From Boletus sp. NGJ (taxonomy: Eukaryota > Basidiomycota > Agaricomycetes > Boletales > Boletaceae): DNA of 64,000 nucleotides. The notes beneath the pieces are model-generated. The model saw only the letters and a list, made by a program, of their open reading frames with translations, searched no databases and was not told the origin of the DNA. Shown here one piece after another: positions 22,360 to 33,444 of the stretch (the first letter of the stretch is position 1; each line of letters opens with the position of its first letter). Where the stretch lies: assembly GCA_019096195.1 (NCBI GenBank), contig JAGTXK010000118.1:31768-95767 (forward strand). Reading direction: 5' to 3'. Both the position numbers and the translations under genes were made by a program.

Positions 22360-24102
22360 TTATCCGCTTCCCCCATTGGTAGTCCACTTGAGTATTATTT
22401 TCAGCGCAAGCAGAACGTGCTTCAGCGCGCGTGTCCATGCCTCCTCTTGGCTAAACTGCAACTTGACAGATGCCTCACCTATCTTGTCCTTGACTACGCT
22501 GATTAGACATCAGTCCCCCCGTTGCTCAGATTTCACTGACATCCCACTCACTGGTGTGGGAAATCGATACCTGCATCCTGAGACTTGACATAGTCCATCA
22601 ACTGTTTCAGGCATTCCAGGAAAGCAACCATCGCAAAATCAAACCGGCGATTGTGCAATAGCCGACCAAAGTGGAGATCCCCCGAACCATATAATTCGTA
22701 TGTGGCCTTATCACCGGTCGTCCGTTCAATTCGCGAAAAGGAACCCATTGGGACCAAACGGTAGCTGTGGATCCATATCAGTCTTGTTCTCCAATGGCAC
22801 GATAACATACTTGTCAAACGTAAAGTCTACTTTCCGCCCAATGGTGTACAGTAGCAATAGTGTCTGTCCCCATGCCGCATTGATCTCGGGCCATTCCACC
22901 TGTACCACATCGAACAATTTGTTACAACAAGGTAGCAGAGACACTCACTGGAACGCCGGGGACGCGTCCCAGCCGTAGACCATTTATGGTCCCAAAGACT
23001 CCATCGTGGCCGATACAGAATGCATCGTTGTAGACATTAGTACGTTCTAGTTTCTCGTACGTGGCATAGTCCGCGGCGTATGCAGCCCGCAACGACGAAA
23101 GAAGTGCGGTTTGACTGACAGAGACCAACTGATGTTCATTGTGTGCACGCCAGAACCTGGCAAGTCGTCAATCACGTCGGGGAAAAATCGCCCTAGTGTA
23201 TCGTAATCACTTACTCGTCTTCCTCCTCCTCCAATGCTCTTTCCTCCAACTCCAAAGTGCGCAGCTCCTCACCGAGTTGCTCTCGCTCTCGCTCAGCTAG
23301 CCTCAGTTGTTCAATTGCGACACGTTCTTCTGCTTTCAAATTCTCGATCCTCCTTTCTGCTTCATCTCTACTCATATCATGGCTCTCACGTTCCCTCTCC
23401 TTCTTTAGTTCTCTTTCAAAGGCAGTATAACCCTCACGCTCCTTCCTAGTTTCGTCTAGCTGCCTTTGTAAGGAGGAAAGCAGAATCTGCGTGCACTCCG
23501 CGCAGAGCGGATGATCGATGTCAGCTCGGGTCGTCAGCAGATTAAAGAGGCGCATGGTGGAACGCAGATGGTGTGATATAGGCGTCGGGTTTGGTTGATC
23601 TGGTTCGGTCTGCGTGGGTACCGATGATGATGATGGTGGAGATGGACCCTTTAGCATATTATTGTTGGGAGGAGAGGCGATCGGTCTGGGAGTAGCGTTG
23701 GGGGGCAGGGGGGATGGTATGCTGCGTATCACGCTGTCTTGCAGGAGCACAAAGGATTCGTTGGGAGCCGGGTAATTGCGTTGGGGTTGCTTCCCTTGCG
23801 CACGCGAAGACAGGGGTGGCGAAGCTCTCGCACTGTCTGGATCCGTTGCATGCTGCCATGCGGCTTTGGATGCGGGAGGAGATGGGAGGTGGGCCAATTG
23901 TTCGGCCTCTGTCATATACCTCACACGTGTAGAGGGTGCAGGTGGAAGGGAAGCTGCAAGCATGTCATACTGAGACGGTGAAAGGTCTACAAGAGACGCG
24001 TCAAGCTGATATCCCGGATATCCTGAGTGGATGTCGACGTCTAGACAGAGCTAAAGTGCATACCTGCAGGGGTTCCTTGCACTGCTGACAGACATAACTC
24101 AT
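22360..24102 (-). CDS. ATG6: Beclin-1 homologue, autophagy/vacuolar sorting PI3-kinase subunit
   Basis: ATG 24102 encodes [13 protein letters not shown], spliced over about 60 nt to [19 protein letters not shown]. The N-terminal CxxC, the Pro/Ser-rich linker and [11 protein letters not shown] are typical of fungal Atg6. A strongly charged coiled coil (about nt 23213-23470, [19 protein letters not shown] onward) leads to the evolutionarily conserved domain. That domain has [64 protein letters not shown] and [20 protein letters not shown]. The C-terminal exon reads [19 protein letters not shown] ... [11 protein letters not shown] to TAA 22360. Atg6 is a stable subunit of the Vps34 complexes I and II for autophagosome formation and endosomal sorting. 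It diverges from the caspase-like gene across 793 bp. Confidence 0.94.
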
Positions 24103-24895
24103 CGCGACCCGCTACGAGTGAGTACACCGTTCGTTGAAGTAGTAGCTCGGTCAAGTGCTGCAGGCGATGGGAGACTTGCACGTGCCCGCTTTCCAAGCAC
24201 GGTTAGATACCCCCTGTCCAATTCAACCACCTGCGGTCGACCGGTCGGGACCGGGATTCAGAGATATCGCAGCAGGTGGCCAACGTCAAGGTTAGCCTTT
24301 ACCCAACTCGCCTCTCAATCACAATTTCATGGCAAACTTATACCCATTGCGCTCACGCAACTTATAAGGTCACGTTCGTGCATTCGTCTTTCATTGATGA
24401 CTTCACGACGACTCATGCAAAAAACGTGTGCTTTGATGAAGCGTTTTACGGCAAGCACGCACCACTTTTGTCATAGACGACTCTACCTTCCGTCTACCGC
24501 AGTCAAGTTGCATCAATGAACCCTCCCCTCGATCCGTACCCTGCCCCTCTCCGTTCACGGACTTTTCTCTCTGAAGAAACATACGCACCTTTTCTTGGTC
24601 CTGCTACTCGAGGATTTCCCTTCTAGTTCTGGTTCAGATCCACCCTCATATCGTGTTGAAACCCCCTCCACCAGCCCGTCGCTGCGCCTGATGCGGCATT
24701 CCTTACATTTCCGTCCGCTGGAATGTAACGACTAATGTGACATCGACGATGCATGCCATGGCTATGCAAGCCCATATATAAGAAGCTCCGAATTCTAGTT
24801 GCTCAGCTCATATCCAGATCATCCCGGCTCCCCTAGCCATATCAACAGGCAAGCATCTTGTTATCAGTGTTCGTTCACCACCAGTCCATGCATAG
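24103..24895. promoter_or_regulatory. Divergent intergenic region ATG6 / caspase-like gene
   Basis: 793 bp between two divergent starts. Short open frames here lack motifs. A TATA box is present near the caspase-like gene (24775-24782). I see no repeat or RNA gene. Confidence 0.5.
24775..24782 (+). promoter_or_regulatory. TATA box of the caspase-like gene
   Basis: TATATAAG lies 114 bp upstream of ATG 24896 and is followed by a pyrimidine-rich leader. A strong TATA match stands out in this window and often marks inducible genes; function is inferred. Confidence 0.55.
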
Positions 24896-26809
24896 ATGGC
24901 CTCCCGACTCTTCGCGCTTCTTATCGGAATCGACAACTACAAATCTGGGCGTATCTGGAACCTCGAGGCCTGTGCTGATGATGCACGGCGCGTGAAGCAG
25001 TGGCTGGTGCATGACCTCCAAGTCCCCAGCACCAACGTTGCCCTCCTTGTCAACAAGGAAGCCACCAAATGTCGCATTGAAGACGTTTTTATGAGCCACC
25101 TCGTCAATAATCCCGCGATTTCCCAAGGAGACGCCATCCTCATCTACTTTGCTGGTCACGGCAGCAGCATGCCCGCGCCTCGAGATTGGTGCGAGGGTAA
25201 ACCACGCCACGTCCAGGTTCTTTGTCCCTACGACCATGACACCAAAGGTCCTGAAGGCCGGGTTGCGGGCATCTCCGATCGTTCCCTGTGCTCCATGCTT
25301 GGGGAGCTCAGTGCCGTAAAGGGAGACAACATCACTTTGGTTCTGGATTGTTCGTTTTCGTCTCCACAGCTAGCTGGTAACGCACACGATCGACATGGCA
25401 TTCGGTGTACTCCTACCGAGAAGGCTCGGAAGGATGACCTGTTCAGCGGTTTGTGGAGGGGCGCAATTGGGAAGAGGTTCCATGGAGAGCATGGATTCTA
25501 CCAGGACAATTGCCCTACACATACACTCCTGGCTGCGTGCAAACCCGACGAGATGGCGACGGAGTGGAAAGAAGGGGGTAGATTTACGCAGGAATTTCTC
25601 GCGATGACAAAGGAAGTACCCCTCCACCAGCTGAGAAATTACGAGGTCTCAGGGCGTCTCAATCCAGCCGGTCATGTTCCCCAACATCCAGTCTGCTTAG
25701 GACGGCACAAGGATCGTGCGCTCTTCGATGGCATCCCTTTCATCCCAGACACGAACTTTATTCCAGTAGAAGGGGACAAGGACGGTCTGCGCCTGCACAT
25801 GGGTGCGATTCATGGCGTCGTAGAGGGCACTGAGTTCAGCGTCCACTCCCACAATCGCTGTGGATCGCTGAATCCATCGCTTGACAACTTCCGCGTGTAT
25901 GAAGTACACCCAACATGGTCTCTTGCCAGACGTAAAAGCATTAACAAGCGTGGTCGGCGAGGGTCTTGGGCACGCATTACGCGGTGGAACACGCGCACTC
26001 CTTTCCGAGTTTACATGAAGAAGACCTGTTCCTCTATTTTCCGTCATCTTTTCTGCCGCCCAAGCCCTGACGGGCTCGACGGCATACCCGTTAAAGAGGG
26101 GCTCAATATCGTCGAGGTTGAACACTCCACATTGGCAGATATATCTGTCGGGGTGCACTCTCGAGCCGTTCGAGTGCAAACTCACAACCAGCTTGCGCCA
26201 CCCCGCCGTCCTGTGCTGAAAATAGAGAAAAAGGATAAGGAGCGATCGGCGCTTATCTTAGACGAAGCCGCACGTTATCATATGCATCTTCATCGCACGA
26301 ACCCCGATAATCCCTTTCGACATCACCTTCAGCTGGAACTTCATCTCGTCGATCCCCAGAGCCAAAGACGGGTGGGCCAAAATCTTCTGGTCAATGGAAA
26401 GGCTGATCTCGTGCGCGTGCTGGGCGATTCATACGCAGTTGTTCTTCGAAATCACTCTGACAGAGATCTCTGGCCATATCTCGCGTATATGGATTCCAAT
26501 GGGGTTGATATCCATCTTCTATATCACCCACAACCATCTTCCCCTGCTCCAACCCTCCCGAAGCACGGAAGTTTGGAGATTGAATTAGGGTCTTACTCTC
26601 TACCGCAACTCGACTCCGGCTTCTTGAAACTATTCGTATCGACCTCGTACACCTCTCTGGGACTTTTGGAGCAGAGTTCGACCCCCATCCAACCTTCTCA
26701 TTCGGAGCCCTCCGTTCCTCGGTCTCCCCAGCTCGGGTATGACGGACAGGAGTGGGACACTGCTCTTGCCATCCTTAATTTTTCGGATGCAACTCAAGGG
26801 AGGTTTTGA
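24896..26809 (+). CDS. Caspase-like cysteine protease (C14 family) with C-terminal beta-rich domain
   Basis: Single-exon ORF of 637 residues. The p20-like domain spans about residues 4-250: LFALLIGIDNYKS, LEACADDARRVKQWL, then AILIYFAGHGS with catalytic His88 and ITLVLDCSFSS with catalytic Cys152. The usual DCCHSG is altered to DCSFSS, but the nucleophile is kept. A short basic, Cys-containing middle section follows. The C-terminal region (about 470-600) has HHLQLELHLVD, SYAVVLRNHSDRDLWPYLAY and LKLFVSTSYTSL, which recalls the DUF4384-like module linked to caspase domains. Proteins of this build are abundant in agaricomycetes; substrates and roles are mostly unknown, and a part in cell death or incompatibility is inference. 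Lack of introns contrasts with nearly every other gene here. It starts at the first ATG after a TATA box. Confidence 0.88.
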   Translation: MASRLFALLIGIDNYKSGRIWNLEACADDARRVKQWLVHDLQVPSTNVALLVNKEATKCRIEDVFMSHLVNNPAISQGDAILIYFAGHGSSMPAPRDWCEGKPRHVQVLCPYDHDTKGPEGRVAGISDRSLCSMLGELSAVKGDNITLVLDCSFSSPQLAGNAHDRHGIRCTPTEKARKDDLFSGLWRGAIGKRFHGEHGFYQDNCPTHTLLAACKPDEMATEWKEGGRFTQEFLAMTKEVPLHQLRNYEVSGRLNPAGHVPQHPVCLGRHKDRALFDGIPFIPDTNFIPVEGDKDGLRLHMGAIHGVVEGTEFSVHSHNRCGSLNPSLDNFRVYEVHPTWSLARRKSINKRGRRGSWARITRWNTRTPFRVYMKKTCSSIFRHLFCRPSPDGLDGIPVKEGLNIVEVEHSTLADISVGVHSRAVRVQTHNQLAPPRRPVLKIEKKDKERSALILDEAARYHMHLHRTNPDNPFRHHLQLELHLVDPQSQRRVGQNLLVNGKADLVRVLGDSYAVVLRNHSDRDLWPYLAYMDSNGVDIHLLYHPQPSSPAPTLPKHGSLEIELGSYSLPQLDSGFLKLFVSTSYTSLGLLEQSSTPIQPSHSEPSVPRSPQLGYDGQEWDTALAILNFSDATQGRF

Positions 26810-27131
26810 GGATAAAAAGTAACATATCCATTTAGGCAAATCAACCCACGGGCCGGCCTTGGAGTGATACACTTACGCCTACATAATCTAAAGTATCGTA
26901 ATTGTGTTCAAAGTTATGACATTATATGCATATGTTGAATGAGATGAGATGATTACTGTACTAGCAGATCTGATGATGAATCGATGACTCAGGAGCCCGC
27001 TTGCACAGCCACGTCAACCAAAGCTTCAAAGTGGCTTGTTCGCTAGACTTGACTTTAAACGCTTTGTGAGCCCACCAACCTGGTTGTCTCGTGGGCTCCT
27101 ATCACCATTAAGAAGGAGCACTACTGTATGC
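26810..27131. other. Intergenic region, tandem genes
   Basis: 322 bp between the caspase-like stop and the polymerase kappa start. AT-rich first half, consistent with a 3' end; nothing else seen. Confidence 0.4.
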
Positions 27132-29801
27132 ATGAAGTCCGAGGTTCAACAATCACCTTCGGAACCATCTCAAGACTCTGCCAGTCTCCTCAAGCGCCTT
27201 GCCGGCCCTTCGTCCACCAAGGCTGGGTCCGTTCTGAGAGCTCCAATACACTGACCACTCAAAGGGGCTGACACCATTTGATTCCATCCAGGTTAGTCCA
27301 GGATCAAAATGAGATTAATCGGATCATCGCGGAGGTTTCGAAAGGCTCCAAATTCTACGAGGCAAGCAATCTTGCTAGCGTCACTGTGGCAGAATGAGTG
27401 ACCCTACTCCTCTCTGCCAATCTCAGAATGAAAAGAGGAAGGACAAAGAACTCTCTGTAAAGATCACGAAGATCCTCAAGCAGCGTGAAGAAGCCTTGAA
27501 TGGAGTAGACATCTGTGCGTGATAATTCTGAGCATTCTGGCACCGTCAACCCTCTCAGACATGAATTCAGGCGCGATAGAGAATCAGGTCGACCATATCG
27601 TGAGTGAGGGAAACGATAGTCAACCAATGGCCTCCTCCCTTTCACAGATTGAAGAGCTCGAAGATGGGCGTGACCTCAGTCAGATTATCGTGCACGTCGA
27701 CATGGACGCATTTTACGCCAGCGTGGAGCTTCTCCATAATTCTTCTCTTGAGGGGAAACCGTTTGGTGTGCGTGTTTGATGCCCTAGCTACACGTGACAA
27801 CAATCAGATATACAGCTTTTTAGGTTGGTGGCGGCGTGCTTTGCACTGCTTCCTACGAAGCGCGCAAGTATGGCGTTCGTTCGGGGATGGCAGGTGAGAG
27901 TAGGCGCATCGCATCGGACTGGTTTCCCTAACAATGTCATGTAGAATTTGTTGCAAGGAAACTCTGTCCAGAACTCATCGTCGTCAAGCTCAACTTTGAA
28001 CGCTACTCTGAAATGTCGAAACGGTGTATGAGGATTTTTCGAACGTATGACCCCAACATGTCTGTTGCCGGTTGTGACGAGGGATACCTGAAGTAAGTGA
28101 TATGGTCATACCATAGACTGACAGACCTAAAGCACGCAAAGCATAACACAATATTGCGCAGACCATCAGATTGACGCAGAAACATGTGTGCAGGAAATGC
28201 GGGCCGCTGTTCATAGTGAAACGAAGCTAACGGTGAGCGCAGGTGTTGCGCCTAACAAGGTTTGAAGCTGCCATCCCATGCTCTCCAAAAACTAACACAT
28301 ATCCAGATGCTAGCAAAGGTTGGTGGATAGACACATTGCGTTAATCACCTGTCATCTGACATTATACAGATATCCTCGGATAAAGTGCGAGTGTTTTATA
28401 ATCTTGGCGGAGCTCCCTGTTCAGTGCCCCTCCACAGAACAAGCCTAACGGACAATTTCTTCTTCCCTTCGACCGTGATTCTATCAAAACGTTTATGCGT
28501 GATTTGTCCATACGTAAAGTCCCTGGGGTAGGCAGGGTACATGAGAGACTCCTCGATGTTATTGATATCAAGGTACATCTGGAAGTTGGTCGTATTGGGC
28601 TTCTGACTGTTCACCACGATTTTCTACTGCTCTAGAGTTGTGGGGACATTTACACCCACAGAGCAACATTGTATTTGATGGACAAGCAATTTGGATTGCG
28701 ATTCCTGCTCAAAACGTATCTCGGGATCGCTTCGAATGTAGTCCAGGCAGGAACGCGAGAAGAACGGAAGAGTATAGGTGCAGAAAGGTATGATGTATTT
28801 GTTCATGTGTCGTCCAGACACTGAGTCGAATCTCAGAACATTCCGTGCCTTGAGCGATAAACATATGATACTTTCGAAGCTTGAGGATGTTGCCGACGAG
28901 CTTGCAAGAGACATGGTCTCTGGTGGTTGGACAGGAAAGACCGTCACACTCAAGTATAAACTCGATACCTATCAGGGTAATAGCCACTCTCCTGCAGCCC
29001 CCCCTCGAATGTTCATTGGGATTGACGAGTTCTATTTGAGTTTTTACTAGGGCGAAATCGCTTGACCGTTGGGCCAGCCAGAAGAAGGAAGATCTATTTA
29101 CAGTGAGAGGGTCATTCCAAGAATTTCATGGTTCCTCTGACGGATGATAACCTGTCAGATTGGCAAAGAACTCTTGCTTCCGGAATTACCGCTGACAATC
29201 CGACTGATTGGGTTGCGAATAACGAAGCTCAAGGACCTACATGCTGCAGAGCCCGCGGGTGGGATCAAACGTGTAAGTGCTGAGAAGCTTGGTGGATAGG
29301 GCAACTCTCGAACTGCCTATCTAGTTTTTCGGAACATCGAGCTCGCCACGGAAAAGGGTGAAGCTGGAGGCAGACATAGGAGGACAATCCGAACCTGAAG
29401 GGGAGGATGATTCAATGCCAGGGTTTTACGAAGAGGAAGAACTCGATTTGGACCACCTTGGGCAGGGTGATCAAACCATGGAAGGTTCTGACGAGATGCT
29501 ATCGAAACCGCATTCCAAACCACACTCCGGTATCAATGCCTCACCTCCTTTAGGGACGAGCTCCAAAAAACACATTTTCAATCTGTTTGAAGCATCGGGA
29601 TCGGGTCTTCTTCAGGATCAAGAGCGGGTGGTAACGGTGGCAGAACATCATACCTGCCCCATCTGTAGCAAACAACTGAAAACAGATAACCAAGGATTCA
29701 ATGCCCATATCGACTTTTGCTTAAGCAAGGGCGCCATCCTGGAAGCGCAGGCCGAGGCAAGTAGTCCAAAGGCATTCAAGACTGGCAAGCAGCCGAAGTG
29801 A
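27132..29801 (+). CDS. POLK: Translesion DNA polymerase kappa (Y family, DinB type) with UBZ finger
   Basis: The start at ATG 27132 gives MKSEVQQSPSEPSQDSASLL then KRLAGPSSTKAG and the kappa-specific N-clasp (NEINRIIAEVSKGSKFYE|NEKRKDKELSVKITKILKQ). Catalytic parts are IIVHVDMDAFYASVELL (first Asp/metal motif), VGGGVLCTASYEARKYGVRSG, MSVAGCDEGYLN (Asp-Glu pair), LTVSAGVAPNKMLAKISSD and VPGVGRVHERLLDV (HhH), followed by the little-finger domain. The tail holds a C2HC ubiquitin-binding finger, CPICSKQLKTDNQGFNAHID with FC (about nt 29655-29730). The intron 27362-27426 has a GC donor. The enzyme bypasses minor-groove lesions. The join between the first two exons (about 27225-27300) is uncertain. 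Confidence 0.93.
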
Positions 29802-29866
29802 ATGTAATGTCACGTGACCGTCTAATAGTACATTAGTTATTGTTTTATGTCGGGAATGAACTGAGC

Positions 29867-32161
29867 ATGCAAGCATGTCGTGTCCTCCGCAATTCGTCTA
29901 CGCTGACTCCCCGGACGGGTGCTAGTATCACCTCTTTATTTCTACCCCATACCGTCCCCAACCATTTCAGTGTTCCTTCCATAATCTCAGACCATGGAAG
30001 ACACCTCGCTAATATTGCACCATTACACCAGCCTGAGCAATCCTTGGCCATTCGAAAGCGGGTATCCATATTGCTGCAGAAAACCATCTCCCTCCTGCCA
30101 CGAACACTCCCTACTACGGATGGTGCAATAGGACCAGAATCATCCCTTTTCTGGAGCAACATACTTGAAAGATCCATCGCCGAGCTAAGCTCTGGTTCGG
30201 ACCAGGTGTCTTTGAAAGCTACTGTTGCTGGTAAGCGGCTCTGCGATTGTGTCGTGCATTCATTCATCCTGGATCCCTATTGTCCTGTTGTCGTTCTTGC
30301 TTCTACCTAGTCTGTGGTTTCGACAAGTGGGCTTGTTCGCATGACCTGGTCACGGCCCTTTTGGAAGACCCTTTCACTTCTGATCCTACCTATACCGAGA
30401 TTTTGCGCAACCGGTGGCAGGACGCTCCCAGCTGCGTAAATATCGAGTAAGCAACCCTGTTTTCTATCGATCGACCAATGTCATACGAGACCAATATAGG
30501 TATGGCAAACCCACTGCGTTTGCTGGAGAGCTCTCTAGCCCGTCAGATTGGCTTCAACGATTCCCACATGCTATCCGACTCACTGAGCTTCCCGACCTCT
30601 CATCCTTGTCCAGCATCAACGACGAGACGGACAATCTCTTGCTGGACAGCGACGTCCTTCTGTTACTCTGTGATCCCGTCGTCACCCCTCTCTCTGATCT
30701 CGCTCACCGTACTAAGCACCTGCTCAATAGGCCAAACACCATCCTCATTCTGACATCAGGCACGGCTTCTGACTCTCATCGTCAGTTCGTTTCTCGAACG
30801 TTGTCTACAATGGGGTATCGACCGGGACACATTCTATTCGTCGACCCCAGACAAGCGTTGGGCGCAGTTACTGCCTTACAAGCCAACCCCACATCACCCT
30901 CTACGATTGACAGGTACCAAAGAGACACTCTTGGTTCTCGAATATCTACCATTTCGGTAGCAATTAACGAGATTCTCAGACCGAAGAATCAGTCCCAGAC
31001 ATCTTTGCTGGATCTTCGGCAAGAAACTGCACTTTCACAGGTCCATGGTTCACTTTCTGCAGGTTTCGGGTCAGTCGAAGCCACTAAGAAAGATATTGAT
31101 CGTGTGGCTAGTAAGATGAACGATCTGTCGTCCGAAGTAGCAAAGATTCAAGAAAATACAAGACATGAGATCCTCGGCAAGCCGGGAGAGGATAACAAGA
31201 TCGAGAAGGCGCTGTTTCTGGCTACAACGGAAATGAACGCACTGCTAGGATCTCTCACGTTCTGGAAAATGGTCTGGCGTGTTGATGAGATAGGAGCACT
31301 CGTTTTTGCTGCAGTACAAGGGCAGTGGTGTAAAGGGCTCGAAAATCAGGTGAGGAGCGTTTGGTTGAGTCGATGGGGGAAGGATCTCAAGTTCATCGTC
31401 AAAACCAGCTCATTCTACAAACCGGATGCCTGGAATTTACCCAGAGAGAACTGTTTATCTCTGCGTTCAGCCTCCTCTCTGCTGCCTCCCAAACCTCTCT
31501 TCGTTCACCTGTCCTCGAAAACCAACTTCAACAGCTGAAACGTTCGCCTACTCATGTTCTCACAGTAAACAGTCTAACACAGCCAATACATGACCGCCGG
31601 AGCCAGTTGATACAGTACACCACCTCAAGGTTGCACCGAGAAGCACAGAGTGCTGTCGTTGGTGCATTCGGTGGTGTACTAAGTGGCGCAGGTCTAGGAT
31701 GGTGGTTAGCATTTGGTGAACACATTTTCAGCCTGGGAGCAAGCACAGAGATGGGGACGGCGATAGGTTCAGGTGCGCTGCTCGCGGTGAGCAGCATCCG
31801 ATGGGCAGTGGGAAAGTGGGAGCGGGCAAAGCGAAGATGGGCACAGGATTCGGCAAGGATCGGAGAAGGCCTCACGCGCGATCTCCAAGTATGGGTTTAC
31901 GACTTGTGCTCTTCATGGACAGTCGCTGACACCGTTTGTCCATAGCGCACTATTCAGCGAACGGTGGATAACAACGTAACTGTCGTAGCTTCGACAGCGT
32001 GCAAGGGCATGCAAGATCTCGTCGACAGACGTCGGAATGAGGTCCACCAGTTGCACGGAGAGCTCTGCGATTTAGATGTTGAGCTCCGCGCATGCGCTCA
32101 GTTTCCCGCATCATGGACAGCGCAAAGTCCAATTTCTGTAAAGGTAGTAGATATAGAATAG
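29867..32161 (+). CDS. Putative mitochondrial membrane protein with two helices (possibly Mmc1-like)
   Basis: The start at ATG 29867 yields a basic, Ser/Thr-rich, acid-free N-terminus (MQACRVLRNSSTLTPRTG), a plausible mitochondrial signal. Introns lie about 30232-30310, 30450-30499, a frame-shifting one in 31330-31400 and 31889-31946. The middle contains an alpha/beta-looking segment (LLLDSDVLLLLCDPVVTPL, NTILILTSGTA, GHILFVDPRQALGAV), then a coiled coil (VASKMNDLSSEVAKIQENT). Two close hydrophobic stretches follow (VVGAFGGVLSGAGLGWWLAF and GTAIGSGALLAVSSIRWAVG), then a C-terminal coiled coil ending VKVVDIE with TAG 32161. This build resembles fungal Mmc1/dynamin-like inner-membrane proteins, but I recognise it only loosely. 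It begins 65 bp after the polymerase kappa stop. Confidence 0.65.
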
Positions 32162-32227
32162 ATGTTCATTATTCCGCAGGCGACAGATTGGCGATGGTAT
32201 ACATCAGGCAATAAATGTTCCTCCCTT

Positions 32228-33336
32228 CTATGATCGTGTAATGGTAATCGTTGGTACAGAGCCAACTTGTGGAGACCCGCCTGCATGGTTTGGTGGCCTT
32301 GCAGCAGGAGCGTCCTCGGAGTCGCTGTCGTCTCCAATTCCGAAAAGCTCTTCACGTTCGTCCCAGACATCCGCAAGGCGATTGGCTTTATATGTCTTTG
32401 CCGTGGACGGTACCGAAGGCTTTGCCGAGGAGCTGGTAGGCTGGGGGTTAAAGAGAGGGAGAAGGTGCGTCCCAGATGGACCAGCCTCGTCGTCCAAGTA
32501 ATCTTCTGGATCCGAAAGATCATCGGTACTCAAAGGCCGGTATAAACGGGCAATCTGGGGATGGCTGAGCAAGGAAAGGAAGCACGGAACGAGGTTGATT
32601 CTTACTTCTCTCCTGGAACGGTAGTGTTTCTCAATATGATAAGACGTGTAAAGGCCAATCGTTGAGCCGATGATGTTGGCCTAGCGAAAGAAGGTTGTAA
32701 GTGAGCACGCCTCGAGGCTGACGAGAGGCACAGACCACTACGTCACCAGAGTCAAAATGCTTATACTAACGCGACGTGAGCGAGAGATATCGCAAAGTAA
32801 TCAAAGGACGTACGGGCAACATTGACTGCACGATTTCGCTGACGAATCCACCAAAGAAGAAGCATACGACCGCGGTAAATATTAGGTTGGCATGGCGCCA
32901 AAACCAGATGCGTCTGGCATCCCTGGAGTAAGGTATGTTGAGGGGTAGATCTTTGGACAGAAAATGCAGAATGCGTACTCCTCTACGTCGAGGATGAAGT
33001 AGAACACGCCCGTGGCAATGCAGAAGCAAGTGAGGTGGAGAAACTTGTCGTTTAGTGGTAGAGAGTGGGAGAAGTTGGTGAATCCGAAGAAAGCAAGAAG
33101 GAGCATGACGAGGAGTGTGGAGAACAGGAACCACTGCAGAGAGGGTTAAGTATGGCATGACCGGACGAGAGATGGCACGGAGGGCGAACCGGTCGTAGAC
33201 GGATAGGAAGATCATACTTGGGCACCGAGACTCTGTGGGATCTCATGACGGCTTTTGAGGCCTTCTTGACGAGCTTGCGAACATTTATCGAGGACAGCGG
33301 GGACGATGAGGAGGAGGGCTGGACATGGTTAGCCAT
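32228..33336 (-). CDS. VanZ-like domain integral membrane protein
   Basis: Exons from ATG 33336 (MANHVQPSSSSSPL, basic segment VRKLVKKASKAVM). Transmembrane helices are LFSTLLVMLLLAFFGFTNF, LTCFCIATGVFYFIL and LIFTAVVCFFFGGFVSEIV. A 30-nt exon encodes YKHFDSGDVV and leads into ANIIGSTIGLYTSYHIEKHY. The cytosolic tail RLYRPLSTDDLSDPEDYLDD is acidic and ends at TAG 32228. The pattern LNDKFLH, helix, SE(I/L)VQ, FD.GDV.AN..G is the VanZ-like signature. The first splice (after RVSV) has no ideal donor in the right phase. The function of fungal VanZ-like proteins is not known. It is divergent to the RraA-like gene. Confidence 0.8.
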
Positions 33337-33444
33337 GCTGGCTGCGGATTCGGACTCGGACGTGCAAGGGAAACGAGTGAGTGGTGGTCATTTCCATTTG
33401 TGGAAAGACCCCTATCCTCGTCCTCGTCCTCGTCCTCGTCGACC
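33337..33444. promoter_or_regulatory. 108-bp divergent promoter VanZ-like / RraA-like
   Basis: The whole regulatory space for two genes, containing a hexanucleotide (TCCTCG)n run (about 33415-33443) immediately before ATG 33445. Function is inferred from position. Confidence 0.45.
33415..33443. repeat. (TCCTCG)n hexanucleotide repeat abutting a start codon
   Basis: About five units of TCCTCG run to within two bases of the RraA-like start codon, so they are part of its 5' UTR. Confidence 0.85.

Noticed and set aside
24118-24519. 133-codon ORF upstream of the caspase-like gene
   Set aside because: No motif, no codon pattern typical of neighbours, and lies in a divergent promoter region.
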